From Caloranaerobacter ferrireducens (GTDB taxonomy: Bacteria; Bacillota; Clostridia; Tissierellales; Thermohalobacteraceae): a stretch of DNA of 64,000 nucleotides. The position numbers and the translations under genes are program-made. Shown piece by piece: positions 51,681 to 60,926 of this stretch. The notes below the pieces were generated by a model. That model was given only the letters and a program-made list of their open reading frames with translations, ran no database searches and was not told the DNA's origin. Within the stretch, counting starts at the first letter, position 1. Each line of letters opens with the position of its first letter. The stretch covers positions 186,001-250,000 of the forward strand of contig NZ_MDJR01000002.1 in NCBI RefSeq assembly GCF_001730685.1. Reading direction: 5' to 3'.

Positions 51681-52443
51681 AAGTGAATTGAGAAAAAGTA
51701 TTATACTTAAAAAAAGATATATGTTAAGTTTTCTTACTGATATAGTAGTCTATTATGTTTTATTCATGGGGCTTTATTTCTTTATAGTAAATAATATGGG
51801 CAAAATGCCTAAAGAAGAAATTGAAAGAATAATATCAATGCAAATAGTTGGTTATATGTCATGGTTTTTCTTTTCATTTACCATAAGTTTTATGAGTAAT
51901 GGTATTTATGGAGAACTAGTAGAAGGGACTTTTGAACAATTATGTCTTACTCATAACAGTATAATAAAGATTTACTTTGTCAAATTACTTGTATATTCTT
52001 TAATAAATACTTTAATAATTTTTCCATTGGGATTGTTATTAGTTTTATCTACTGGAGTATCTTTGATGATAAATAGAGATTTAATAATTATTTTCTTGAT
52101 TATGTTAATTGGAACAATTGGGTTTTCATATCTATTAGGAGGTATAACAATTCGATATAAGCGAACAGGACAACTTGCATTTATTATAAGTATTTTTTTC
52201 TTAGGGACTAGTATTATTGACTTTTCAAATATTCCGAAGGGTTTAAGAAATGTTTTTTATGCTTTACCTTTTACAAAAGGAACAGATTTAATGAAAAGTA
52301 CAATTATTAATGGAAATTTTGTTGGATTAAAAGATATAGTATTTCTATCGATAAATTCTTTGATTTATTTAATCATAGGGATCATTATATTTAAGTTAGC
52401 TTTTGATAAAGCAACTTCTGAAGGGTCAACATCAAGATTTTAA
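51655..52443 (+). CDS. ABC-2 family export permease
   Basis: A 262-residue protein with six hydrophobic segments and the ABC-2 landmark GIYGELVEGTFEQLCLTHNSIIKIYFVKLL near residue 80-110. The start is uncertain among ATG 51643, 51646 and 51655. I favour 51655 (MQESILIFKSELRKS) because AGGGG is too close to the first two. The gene overlaps the ATPase gene by at least 26 bases, showing tight coupling. Confidence 0.85.
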   Translation: MQESILIFKSELRKSIILKKRYMLSFLTDIVVYYVLFMGLYFFIVNNMGKMPKEEIERIISMQIVGYMSWFFFSFTISFMSNGIYGELVEGTFEQLCLTHNSIIKIYFVKLLVYSLINTLIIFPLGLLLVLSTGVSLMINRDLIIIFLIMLIGTIGFSYLLGGITIRYKRTGQLAFIISIFFLGTSIIDFSNIPKGLRNVFYALPFTKGTDLMKSTIINGNFVGLKDIVFLSINSLIYLIIGIIIFKLAFDKATSEGSTSRF

Positions 52444-52661
52444 TTTTTAAATATAGAACGAGGTTAAAAAGTAGGAAGAGGAGTTACTACTGATTATTTT
52501 TAATATGTTGTATTAATAAAGGACTCAAAGGGTACGACTCCATTTGACGAATAGTTTTTCTACTTACAAATTACAGCTTCTATATTTATGTTAATTGATA
52601 CGGATATTGTATGTTAAAATTAACTCGAAAGAGATTAATAACATATGAGAGGAAGATGCTA

Positions 52662-53099
52662 ATGAATAAAAAAGATTATGCAATATCGTGTTTTAATAAA
52701 GGTTTTAATTGCTCACAAGCGGTATTTTCAATGTTTAGCGAAAAATTAGGATTAAGTTCTGAAATAGCATTAAAGATTTCTTGTGGTTTTGGTGGAGGAA
52801 TGAGACAAGGCGGAACATGTGGAGCAGTAACTGGAGCCTTAATGGTAATAGGGCTTAAATATGGGCCTAAAGATTCAGAAGATAAATTAGCAAAAGAAAA
52901 GACATACACACTTATAGAAGAATTCTTAAATAAATTTAGATTACGTAATGGTAGTGTTATATGTAAGGAATTATTAGAGTGTGATATAAGTACTGAAGAA
53001 GGAATGAGAATAGCAGAAGAGAAAGAACTTTTTGTAACGCAGTGTCCAAAGTTTGTTGTTGATGCAATTGAAATTATTGAAAATATATGTAATTTATGA
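52662..53099 (+). CDS. C-GCAxxG-C-C family redox protein
   Basis: A 145-residue protein with the diagnostic spacing of cysteines: FNCSQAVF, ISCGFGGGMRQGGTCGAVTGALM, ICKELLECDIS and TQCPKFV. The family is widespread in anaerobes, probably binds a metal or cluster, and lacks a proven reaction. ATG 52662 follows GAGAGGAAG. It stands alone. Confidence 0.88.
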   Translation: MNKKDYAISCFNKGFNCSQAVFSMFSEKLGLSSEIALKISCGFGGGMRQGGTCGAVTGALMVIGLKYGPKDSEDKLAKEKTYTLIEEFLNKFRLRNGSVICKELLECDISTEEGMRIAEEKELFVTQCPKFVVDAIEIIENICNL

Positions 53100-53205
53100 T
53101 AGGAGTATGATAATGGTACAGTTTTTCTAGTATTATAAACATTTAAGATAGTAGTTTACATTAATTGGCTTAGGTTTTATGAATATGGATAGGAGAAGAA
53201 AACAT

Positions 53206-54411
53206 ATGGTTCGTTGGAAACTAGTTTCAATCATAGTGTTGGTTGGATTAACATTATTTGTGCTTCTTAATTTTGATACAAGATATAAAGATAAGCAAAA
53301 CTTGTCTATAGAAACAGAAGTGCCAGCAACTAAAAAAATAAATGATAAAACTGATACAGTAAAGGAAGTAAAACAATCATTGGCAATCAAGTGTATTGTA
53401 ATGGTTGATGAGAGGTTAGGGTTTATTTTTGAAGAGAATGATATTTTGCGAACAATTGATGGAGGTAAGACGTGGAGTGAAGTAACTCCAGCTAAATATT
53501 CAATTGGGAAATTGCCAGATGGTATTGTATATGATTTTATTAATTGCAATTTGGGTTGGATCGTAATAGGCAATACAGATGAACTTAAGGCAATAATCCT
53601 TAAGACTGCCGATGGAGGTCAAACTTGGGATGTTAAAGAACTTAATGGTATAAGGAATGTTGCTGCATTAGATTTTATAGACCAGAATAATGGATGGCTT
53701 ATGGCAAATACTGACGGAGCTTTAGGAAGTGAAGTTGTAGAAATTTTCTATACTAAAGATGGTGGAGATAACTGGATAAAAATAATGACGAATGAACCAG
53801 ATAAAGAAACACTTGGTGCATTGCCATTTGCTGGACATAAATACGGAATAAGTTTTAGGGATATAAAGACTGGATGGATAGTAGTAGATTGTAGTGGAGC
53901 AGATGAAAGAATGTTTTATATTACAAGAGATGGTGGTTACACATGGCATGCAGAAGAACTTCCAATTCCTAAGGAAATGGAATTGCTTAATGCCGACTTA
54001 CATATATCACTACCAAAATTTTTTTCAGATAAAGAGGGGGTGTTTTGGGGAGTATTTCTTGAAGATACAAAAGACAAGAGTAAGATAGTTTTCTTTCAAA
54101 CGAAAGATGGAGGAGCTACTTGGAAATCATCTATTCCTATAACCGTATCTGGAAAATTTATGATAGATTTTATTAATTTACAAGAAGGATGGATTATTAG
54201 TGATCAGTATATTTATAAAACAAAAAATGGAGCACGACATTGGGAGCAAATTACAACAGATATAAATCTTAAGGGGAATGTAAAGTTCACATTAGTTAAT
54301 AGTAATATTGGTTGGATTACCAGACAAGATACTTCAAAATCGGGAACTTGGCACTTATATAAGACTAATGATAGTGGATATACATGGTCAGAAATTGAAA
54401 TTAAAAAGTAG
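53206..54411 (+). CDS. Signal-anchored beta-propeller protein with BNR/YCF48-like repeats
   Basis: A protein of about 401 residues with one N-terminal membrane segment and at least six repeats ending in D-G-G-x-T-W or variants: DGGKTWSEV, DGGQTWDVK, DGGDNWIKI, DGGYTWHAE, DGGATWKSS and NDSGYTWSE. These are BNR/Asp-box repeats of a sortilin/YCF48-type beta-propeller outside the membrane. The exact role is unknown. ATG 53206 has AGGAG 10 bases upstream; ATG 53179 is the alternative. Confidence 0.82.
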   Translation: MVRWKLVSIIVLVGLTLFVLLNFDTRYKDKQNLSIETEVPATKKINDKTDTVKEVKQSLAIKCIVMVDERLGFIFEENDILRTIDGGKTWSEVTPAKYSIGKLPDGIVYDFINCNLGWIVIGNTDELKAIILKTADGGQTWDVKELNGIRNVAALDFIDQNNGWLMANTDGALGSEVVEIFYTKDGGDNWIKIMTNEPDKETLGALPFAGHKYGISFRDIKTGWIVVDCSGADERMFYITRDGGYTWHAEELPIPKEMELLNADLHISLPKFFSDKEGVFWGVFLEDTKDKSKIVFFQTKDGGATWKSSIPITVSGKFMIDFINLQEGWIISDQYIYKTKNGARHWEQITTDINLKGNVKFTLVNSNIGWITRQDTSKSGTWHLYKTNDSGYTWSEIEIKK

Positions 54412-54441
54412 TTTTTTCAAGATAGATAAAGAGGTGTAGAA

Positions 54442-54966
54442 ATGAAAAAAATTTTAATTCTCGGTTCAGCAGGCTCAGGAAAATCGACTTTAGCAAAAAG
54501 ATTAGGAGAAATAACAGGTATAGATGTTTTGCATTTAGACACAATCCATTGGAAACCAGGATGGATAGAAGCGCCAAGAGAAGAGTTTTTAAGTAAGTTA
54601 AAAGCGTTTTTAGAAAAAGATTCATGGATAATAGATGGTAATTATAGAAGTACATTAGATATGAGACTGGAGTTAGCTGATACAGTTATTTTTATTGATA
54701 TGTCAAGGTTATTTTGTATATATAGAGCAATAAAAAGAAGATTCATGTATAAAGGGAAATCAAGGCCTGATATAACTCAAGGATGTGATGAAAAAATTGA
54801 TTGGGAATTTTTAAAGTGGATATGGCAATATCCAATTAAGAATAAGCCAGAAATATTAGCTAAGCTAGAAAACTGCTTAACAGAAAAAGAGATATATATT
54901 TTGAAAGGTAAAAAAGAGATAGAACGCTTTATTGAAAATGTAAAAAATATACATGTTATTGATTGA
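54442..54966 (+). CDS. P-loop kinase-like protein, FlaR/topology-modulation family
   Basis: A 174-residue P-loop protein: Walker A GSAGSGKST (about 8-16), HLDTIHWKPGWIEAPREEF, WIIDGNYRSTLDMRLELADTVIFID and IYRAIKRRF. These blocks define the adenylate-kinase-related family annotated as DNA topology modulation protein FlaR. The true substrate is unknown. The AGGTG ribosome site is good. It follows the propeller gene after 30 bases and may share its transcript. Confidence 0.85.
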   Translation: MKKILILGSAGSGKSTLAKRLGEITGIDVLHLDTIHWKPGWIEAPREEFLSKLKAFLEKDSWIIDGNYRSTLDMRLELADTVIFIDMSRLFCIYRAIKRRFMYKGKSRPDITQGCDEKIDWEFLKWIWQYPIKNKPEILAKLENCLTEKEIYILKGKKEIERFIENVKNIHVID

Positions 54967-55053
54967 TATCTTTTTTCACCTTTATTCTATATTTGCATAA
55001 AATATATTAGAAATGACTAGACATGCTAAAAAGAATAGAGGTGAAATCTAAGT

Positions 55054-55635
55054 ATGTATAATAAACTACTTAATAATGAAAGTCAAAATTCTAAGAATTC
55101 ATTCGGTTCGATTGGAATAATAATACCTTTATTCCTTTTATTTGGAGCTAAAAATTTAAATATTAATTTAGGAAATATTAATGTTGAAGATAGAATTGAG
55201 ATGATGAAGAATATTAAACCTTATTTTTATGAAAAAGATCAGAAAATTTTAAGTAAAGTACAAGATGTATTAGAGATAATTTATAAGATTAACAGGCTTG
55301 CAGATGGTGATTATTCAAAAGAAGTTGTAAATACATTATCAGATATGGACAGAATACAGAGAAAAGAAAGAATATTAAAAGAAATATCAAAATATGTGAA
55401 TGAGAAAGATAAAAAAATAATTAGTATGGCTGTAGATTCTAAAGAAAGAATATATGAAGCAAAAGCTAATATAGCAGGATATAAAAAACAGGCTATACAA
55501 TCTAATGCAAATAAGGTTGAATCTATGGTGAATTTTATAAAATGTTTTAAGCCTGTTCTAGACGAGAAAACCAATAAGCAAATTAGAAAAATAGAAAAAA
55601 TAATGGAAATAATTAAATCAGATGATATATATTAG
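55054..55635 (+). CDS. Unknown helical protein (193 aa)
   Basis: Not recognised. A hydrophobic patch near residues 20-31 (SIGIIIPLFLLFGAKN) is followed by a charged, helical region with two similar blocks: IEMMKNIKPYFYEKDQKILSKVQDVLEII and VNFIKCFKPVLDEKTNKQIRKIEKIMEII. That internal repetition suggests a duplicated helical hairpin. AGAGGTG precedes the start. Confidence 0.65.
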   Translation: MYNKLLNNESQNSKNSFGSIGIIIPLFLLFGAKNLNINLGNINVEDRIEMMKNIKPYFYEKDQKILSKVQDVLEIIYKINRLADGDYSKEVVNTLSDMDRIQRKERILKEISKYVNEKDKKIISMAVDSKERIYEAKANIAGYKKQAIQSNANKVESMVNFIKCFKPVLDEKTNKQIRKIEKIMEIIKSDDIY

Positions 55636-55716
55636 TTAAGTTTTGTAACCAAAAACTCCCTTCTAGAATAGTATGTATTAGGCGAAACCTATAACATATT
55701 TGGGGAGGGAGTTTGA

Positions 55717-55875
55717 GTGGCTGAAGGATTGTTCTATAATGATCAAAGTTTATTATTTTTCTTCTTATTATTAGTTCTATTCTTTAATGATTGTGGTTGG
55801 TGCGGAGATGGAAACGATAGCTTATTGTTCTTCTTCTTATTGTTAGTAGTATTGTTTTGCTGCTATTGCCAATAA
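55717..55875 (+). CDS. Tiny hydrophobic protein with duplicated LLFFFLLLV segment
   Basis: A 52-codon frame with GTG start after GGGGAGGGAG. The sequence contains two copies of a membrane segment, SLLFFFLLLVLFF and SLLFFFLLLVVLF, separated by NDCGWCGDGND, with a CCYC tail. It resembles the 38-residue protein at 29851 (MAEG start, LLFFFLLLVV). Likely a spore-former membrane or spore-envelope peptide, by analogy only. Confidence 0.72.
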   Translation: MAEGLFYNDQSLLFFFLLLVLFFNDCGWCGDGNDSLLFFFLLLVVLFCCYCQ

Positions 55876-55889
55876 AATACCTACTTTAG

Positions 55890-55922
55890 GCAGAGGTGTT
55901 AAAAACCTCTGCTAAAATTTTG
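55890..55922 (+). terminator. Rho-independent terminator
   Basis: GCAGAGGT and ACCTCTGC form an 8-bp stem after the tiny hydrophobic protein gene; the T tract is interrupted (TAAAATTTTG). Confidence 0.65.
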
Positions 55923-56009
55923 CTTTGATAAAGTTAATTGTTGACAATAGTTGGATTCATTGATAGATTTTTATTAACAGATAATATTTTGATGGGGGAG
56001 TATTTAACT

Positions 56010-56870
56010 ATGATTAATCTTAGAAGAGCAACAGAACAAGATAAAGAGTCAATATTAAGTATTTCAAAGACTATATGGGATGGGGAGGACTATATTCCGT
56101 TAGTTGTAGACGAATGGATAGCTGATAAAGAAGGAGAATTTACAGTAGCAGAAATTGATGGGAAGGTAAAAGGCTTTGCTAAATTTACAGTATTAAGACC
56201 TGAAGAATATTGGCTTGAAGGAATAAGAGTAGATAGTAAATCTAGAGGGTTGGGGATAGGAAAAGAAATAACCAAATATTATATTGATAAGGCTAAGAAA
56301 AAAGGGTATAAGTCTTTAGCTTTATCTACTTATATAGAGAATTATGAAAGCATAAAAATTATTGAAAAGTTTGGTTTCAAAAAGACTACTGCATTTAGAT
56401 TTTTTTATAAATCAGGTGAGATTAATTTAAACCTATCAAATATAAAACATTTTGAGAAGGCAACTAGAGTTGAAGAAGTCAAATATATTTTAAATAGTAA
56501 TGAAATGAAAGCTAGCAATGAATATTTATCATTTGATTGGACATTCATGAAAGTAACAGAAGAGTTACTTGAAGAATTGATAAATGAAGGTTCAGTATAT
56601 GTATTAAAAGAAGATCAAAATATTAAGTCTACAATTATATTGAGCAATAAAAAGGCAAAGGGGAAAGGTCTTTCAATATCATATTTAGGTGGAAAAGGAT
56701 ATTATTTAGATGGTATCAATTTTGCCTTTTCAAAATATTTAGAAGGTGGATATGATTGGCTTTCATTTATGTGTCCAGATATACAAGATATAAAAGAATC
56801 TGCTTATAAAGCTGGTTTTGAAACTTTTGGAAATTATCAGGCAGATGTATTTGTGTATGAATATGTTTAA
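56010..56870 (+). CDS. GNAT-family N-acetyltransferase
   Basis: A 286-residue protein with an N-terminal GNAT domain (about 1-140). The acetyl-CoA site is visible as EGIRVDSKSRGLGIGKEITKYYIDKAKKKGYKSLALSTY (R/Q-x-x-G-x-G/A form). The C-terminal half (about 145-286) resembles a second, degenerate GNAT-like fold. ATG 56010 follows GGGGGAG by 9 bases. It acetylates an unknown amine or peptide. The next gene starts 25 bases later. Confidence 0.86.
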   Translation: MINLRRATEQDKESILSISKTIWDGEDYIPLVVDEWIADKEGEFTVAEIDGKVKGFAKFTVLRPEEYWLEGIRVDSKSRGLGIGKEITKYYIDKAKKKGYKSLALSTYIENYESIKIIEKFGFKKTTAFRFFYKSGEINLNLSNIKHFEKATRVEEVKYILNSNEMKASNEYLSFDWTFMKVTEELLEELINEGSVYVLKEDQNIKSTIILSNKKAKGKGLSISYLGGKGYYLDGINFAFSKYLEGGYDWLSFMCPDIQDIKESAYKAGFETFGNYQADVFVYEYV

Positions 56871-56894
56871 TTATTGGACAAGGAGGGAATTAAA

Positions 56895-58283
56895 ATGTTA
56901 AGCAAATCAGTAATAGAAGATGTTTTGATTGAGGCTCTATCTACAGGTGGAGATTTTGCAGAAATATTTGTTGAAGACAAATTTAATAATAGTCTTTTAA
57001 TGATAGGTGGAAAGATTGAGAAAGCAGTATCAGGACGAGATTTTGGAATAGGAATAAGGATATTTAATAAAACAAATAGTGTGTATGCATATACAAATAA
57101 TTCTTCAAGGGAAAATCTTTTAAAAGTAGCAAAAGAGGCAGCTTTGGCTTTAGATGGGGCAAAAGGCGATATTACTTTAAATTTGATGAAAAGCGATATA
57201 AAAAACATACATAACATAGTACTATTACCAAGCACTATAGAGAAATCTAAAAAAATTGAATTGATGAAAAGAGCATATTTTGCAGCGAAAAATTATGATG
57301 AAGTTATAACTCAAGTTACTGTTAGATATTTAGATGAAGAGCAAAATGTTTTGATTGCTAATACTGAAGGACTTTATGTAGAAGATAAAAGAGTAAGAAC
57401 GAGAACAGCTATACAAACTGTAGCTTCAAGAAATGGAGAAATGCAATCAGGATTTTATGCTCCTGGTGCTCATATGGGGTTTGAGTTTTATGAGAAAATA
57501 AATATTGAAGATTATGCAAAAGAAGCAGCAAGAATCGCTAAAACTATGATATATGCAGATTATTGTCCAAGTGGTAAAATGCCAGTAATTATTGATAATG
57601 AATTTGGTGGTGTAATATTCCATGAAGCTTGCGGGCATGGACTTGAAGCTACTTCTGTAGCAAAAGGAACGTCAATATTTGCAGGGAAAATAGGGGAAAA
57701 AGTTGCATCAGAGATTGTTACTGCAATAGATGATGGTACAATACCGAATGCATGGGGTTCACAAAATATAGATGATGAAGGTACTCCGACTCAGAAGAAT
57801 ATACTTATTGAAAATGGTATACTAAAAGGCTACATGGTTGATAAGTTAAACGGTAGAAGAATGGGAGTAAAATCAACAGGCTCTGGCAGAAGACAATCTT
57901 ACAAATATGCTCCGACTTCAAGGATGACAAATACATATATTGCTAATGGTAAATCAACTAAGGAAGAAATAATAGCCAATACAGAATATGGTCTATACGC
58001 AAAATATATGGGTGGAGGTTCAGTAAATACATCAACTGGTGATTTTAATTTTGCTGTTATGGAAGGTTATTTGATTAGAAACGGAAAAATAGAGAAGCCT
58101 GTTAGAGGAGCTACATTAATCGGCAATGGTTTAGAGGTTTTGAAGAAAATAGATATGGTAGGCAATAATTTAGGATTTGGTCAGGGAATGTGTGGGTCAG
58201 TTAGCGGTAGTATTCCAGCTAATGTAGGACAACCTACCATTAGAGTTCAATCTATGACAGTAGGCGGAAGAAAGGGTGAATAG
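56895..58283 (+). CDS. tldD: TldD-family metalloprotease subunit
   Basis: A 462-residue protein with the zinc motif HEACGHGLEA (HExxxH, near residue 242-247) and conserved PVIIDNEFGGVIFHE and GGGSVNTSTGDFNF blocks. ATG 56895 follows AGGAGGG. It forms a heterodimeric protease with the TldE/PmbA protein encoded two bases downstream; TldD/E process modified peptides such as microcins. No peptide precursor is recognisable nearby, so it may act in general peptide turnover. Confidence 0.92.
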   Translation: MLSKSVIEDVLIEALSTGGDFAEIFVEDKFNNSLLMIGGKIEKAVSGRDFGIGIRIFNKTNSVYAYTNNSSRENLLKVAKEAALALDGAKGDITLNLMKSDIKNIHNIVLLPSTIEKSKKIELMKRAYFAAKNYDEVITQVTVRYLDEEQNVLIANTEGLYVEDKRVRTRTAIQTVASRNGEMQSGFYAPGAHMGFEFYEKINIEDYAKEAARIAKTMIYADYCPSGKMPVIIDNEFGGVIFHEACGHGLEATSVAKGTSIFAGKIGEKVASEIVTAIDDGTIPNAWGSQNIDDEGTPTQKNILIENGILKGYMVDKLNGRRMGVKSTGSGRRQSYKYAPTSRMTNTYIANGKSTKEEIIANTEYGLYAKYMGGGSVNTSTGDFNFAVMEGYLIRNGKIEKPVRGATLIGNGLEVLKKIDMVGNNLGFGQGMCGSVSGSIPANVGQPTIRVQSMTVGGRKGE

Positions 58284-58285
58284 AA

Positions 58286-59641
58286 GTGGATAGGAGAGAT
58301 TTGATAAATAAAATATTTGAAGAAGGTAGAAAAGCAGGTCTAGAAGATATGGAAGTTTATATCCAAGGAAGTAATAATTTTAATTTAAGAGTATTTAAAG
58401 GCGAAATAGATAATTATAGTATTTCAAAAGAAGAAGGTCTTTCATTCAGATGTTTGTATAATGGTAAAATGGGATATTCTTATACAGAAAAGATAGATGA
58501 AACATCGATAGATATGCTAATTAATGAGGCTATAGAAAATGCAAAGGTAATAGACAGTGAGGATATTGAAGAAATATTTGCGGGGTCAAACACTTATAGA
58601 GAAGTTAACAGTTTTAATGATAAATTAGAAAATGTTAGCGCTAAAGATGAAATAGAATTTATAAAATTATTGGAAAAGGAAGCTCTAAAGCTTGATAGTA
58701 GGGTTGTATCTGTACCTCATTGTATTTTTGGTAAGCAGTCTCTATACACAATGCTTGTCAATACAAAAGGACTGGATTTGGAGAATAAGTCTAATATTGC
58801 TTATGCTTATGTGAATGTAATGGTAAAAGAAAACGATGATGTTAAGACTAGCAGTAAATATGTAATTTCAAATGATTTCTCTGAATTTGATTATAAAGCA
58901 TTAGCTAAGCAAGCGGTAGATGAAGCGATTTCGATGTTAGGTGCAGAGAGTATTAAATCTGATGCTTATCCAATAATATTGAGAAATGATGTTGCAGCTA
59001 ATATTTTAGAAGCTTTTTCACCTATCTTTTCAGCTGAGAATGTTCAAAAAGATTTATCTTTACTTAAGGGTAAATTAAATAAAAAGATAGCAAATGAAAT
59101 TATAACAATAGTAGATGATCCATTTATGAAAGGTGGAATTGCTTCTTGCAGCTTTGATAGTGAAGGGGTAGCTACAAAATATAAAAAGGTTATAGATAAA
59201 GGGGTACTTACAACATACTTGCATAATACGAAGACTGCTAAAAAAGATGGAGTGCAGTCGACAGGGAATGGCTTTAAATCTTCATTTAAATCACCTGTTT
59301 CTATATCGCCAACAAACATGTATATTGAAAAAGGAGATAAAAGTCTTGATGAACTGATAAAAAGTATTAGAAAGGGTATACTTATAACCAATGTAGAGGG
59401 GCTACATTCGGGCTTAAATACTGTTTCTGGAGACTTTTCGCTTGCATCATCAGGTTATGAAATAGTAGATGGAAGAATAAATAGACCTGTAAATCAGATA
59501 ACAATAGCTGGTAATTTTTATGATTTATTAAATAATGTATTAGAAGTAGGTAATGATTTGAAGTTTGCATTACCTATGGGGAATGGTTTTATTGGTTCAC
59601 CATCTTTAAAGATAAAAGAGCTTTCAGTTTCTGGTATATAA
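58286..59641 (+). CDS. pmbA: TldE/PmbA-family metalloprotease partner subunit
   Basis: A 451-residue paralogue of TldD that lacks the HExxxH zinc motif, as expected for TldE/PmbA. It shows the family blocks (KEEGLSFRCLYNGKMGYSYTEK, SPTNMYIEKGDKSLDELI, GLHSGLNTVSGDFSLASSGYEI). The GTG start lies two bases after the tldD stop, with GGGTG in the end of tldD. The two should form the active heterodimer. Confidence 0.92.
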   Translation: MDRRDLINKIFEEGRKAGLEDMEVYIQGSNNFNLRVFKGEIDNYSISKEEGLSFRCLYNGKMGYSYTEKIDETSIDMLINEAIENAKVIDSEDIEEIFAGSNTYREVNSFNDKLENVSAKDEIEFIKLLEKEALKLDSRVVSVPHCIFGKQSLYTMLVNTKGLDLENKSNIAYAYVNVMVKENDDVKTSSKYVISNDFSEFDYKALAKQAVDEAISMLGAESIKSDAYPIILRNDVAANILEAFSPIFSAENVQKDLSLLKGKLNKKIANEIITIVDDPFMKGGIASCSFDSEGVATKYKKVIDKGVLTTYLHNTKTAKKDGVQSTGNGFKSSFKSPVSISPTNMYIEKGDKSLDELIKSIRKGILITNVEGLHSGLNTVSGDFSLASSGYEIVDGRINRPVNQITIAGNFYDLLNNVLEVGNDLKFALPMGNGFIGSPSLKIKELSVSGI

Positions 59642-59661
59642 GTAGTAAGGAGGGCAGTTAT

Positions 59662-60033
59662 ATGGATAAAAAAAGAAAAATCATTAAACAATATTACTTT
59701 ACACTTGTTGCAATGCTTATTGCATATTTTCTAATATTTTTAGCTCTTAAGTATTTTAATATTTTTAATATAGGCGAAAACAAATTATTATTTGTATTTG
59801 CTACATTTGTATATTATATTGTTGTCAAAAATACTTTATCAAGTTATTTCAAGAAAAAAATATTTGAAATTGATCCTAAATTAAAACAAAAAGAACAGAA
59901 AGAGAACGATAAAGTCAAACAGGTAAAACAGGTATTTTTTAATTCAGAAACTAAGTGGTATAAAAATGTTAATTTAATATATATATTGGCTATGATAGTT
60001 ATTGCTTTACTGTTTACAATATTTAGTAAGTAA
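59662..60033 (+). CDS. Small three-helix membrane protein (123 aa)
   Basis: Not recognised. Membrane segments lie at about 12-32, 40-58 and 103-121, with a lysine-rich cytoplasmic loop between the second and third. AAGGAGG precedes ATG and the gene lies 20 bases after pmbA, so it may be part of that transcript. A terminator-like stem follows. Confidence 0.65.
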   Translation: MDKKRKIIKQYYFTLVAMLIAYFLIFLALKYFNIFNIGENKLLFVFATFVYYIVVKNTLSSYFKKKIFEIDPKLKQKEQKENDKVKQVKQVFFNSETKWYKNVNLIYILAMIVIALLFTIFSK

Positions 60034-60054
60034 AATTAATATATTAAATTTTAA

Positions 60055-60077
60055 AATCCAGCCTTATTGGTTGGATT
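60055..60077 (+). terminator. Terminator-like hairpin without T run
   Basis: AATCCAGCC and GGTTGGATT pair (one G-T pair) around TTATT. The T run is missing because repeat copy 2 begins directly after it. A near copy with an intact T run is at 60415. Confidence 0.5.
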
Positions 60078-60078
60078 C

Positions 60079-60144
60079 AGACTGTAGACAAAATAAAATA
60101 TTTATGAAAATAACGCTCATACGAAAGAATTTAGAAAAAACTAT
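60079..60144 (+). repeat. Short dispersed repeat AGACTGTAGACAAA..., copy 2
   Basis: Matches 48016-48075, including AGACTGTAGACAAA, ATAACGCTCAT and GAATTTAGAAAAAACTA. It lies between a terminator stem and the NhaC remnant. Confidence 0.65.
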
Positions 60145-60188
60145 AGGCTTAAATTTTTAGAAAATCCTAACGCACCTAACTTTCTATA

Positions 60189-60392
60189 GGAGGACTTATA
60201 GGTATCTTAAGTAAAAATGGAGGTACAAATGGAATTGCTAAGCTTATAGTTTCCAAAGCAAAAAATAGCAAATCTACACTATTTGCAACTTGGTTAATGG
60301 GTATATTGATTTTCTTCGATGATTATGCTAATACTCTTATCGTTGGTAATACTATGAGAAGTATCACTGATAAAATGAAAATGTATTTTTAA
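60189..60392 (+). pseudogene. Fragment of an NhaC-family Na+/H+ antiporter gene
   Basis: The frame GGLIGILSKNGGTNGIAKLI...FATWLMGILIFFDDYANTLIVGNTMRSITDKMKMYF is unmistakable NhaC sequence. Only about 67 of some 450-500 residues remain, from mid-protein, without start, and ending in an early TAA. It is a remnant left by deletion. Confidence 0.8.
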
Positions 60393-60414
60393 AAGATTAA
60401 CTTTGTCACAAGCT

Positions 60415-60442
60415 AAATCCAACCTTATTGGTTGGATTTTTT
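60415..60442 (+). terminator. Rho-independent terminator
   Basis: AAATCCAACC and GGTTGGATTT form a 10-bp stem with loop TTATT, followed by more T. It is nearly identical to the stem at 60055. Confidence 0.8.
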
Positions 60443-60485
60443 GTATATAGGGTATAATTATAATTAATACAGAAGGAGGGGTTTT

Positions 60486-60881
60486 ATGGAGCAAACATTA
60501 GTTATTATAAAACCAGACGGTGTTAAGAGGGGGCTGATAGGTGAGATAATTAGTAGATATGAAAGAAAAGGTTTTAAAATTTTAGATGCAAAGCTAATAA
60601 GAGCTGATAGAAAGACTTTAGAGGAGCATTATTCAGAGCATAAGGGTAAAGATTATTTTGAAAAACTGGTTGCTTATATGATGGAAGGTCCTGTAATGGT
60701 AATGATTATAGAAGGTGAAGATGTAATAGAAGTAATAAGAAATATGAATGGACATAAAGACCCTAAGAAGTCATTACCTGGAACTATTAGAGGGGATTAT
60801 GCAAATAGTGTAACTAAAAATATAGTACATGCATCTGACAGTATAGAAGCTGCTAAGAGAGAGATAAATATATGGTTTTAA
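60486..60881 (+). CDS. ndk: Nucleoside diphosphate kinase
   Basis: A 131-residue enzyme of normal length. It shows TLVIIKPDGVKRGLIGEIISRYERKGFKI at the start and the active-site segment NIVHASDS, whose histidine carries the phosphate. It balances nucleoside triphosphate pools using ATP. Ribosome site AAGGAGGGG. A TATAAT box (60453-60458) lies upstream. Confidence 0.95.
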   Translation: MEQTLVIIKPDGVKRGLIGEIISRYERKGFKILDAKLIRADRKTLEEHYSEHKGKDYFEKLVAYMMEGPVMVMIIEGEDVIEVIRNMNGHKDPKKSLPGTIRGDYANSVTKNIVHASDSIEAAKREINIWF

Positions 60882-60926
60882 AGAAAAGTTTAATAAGGTT
60901 AAGTAATAGAATGGGGAGTGAGTAAA

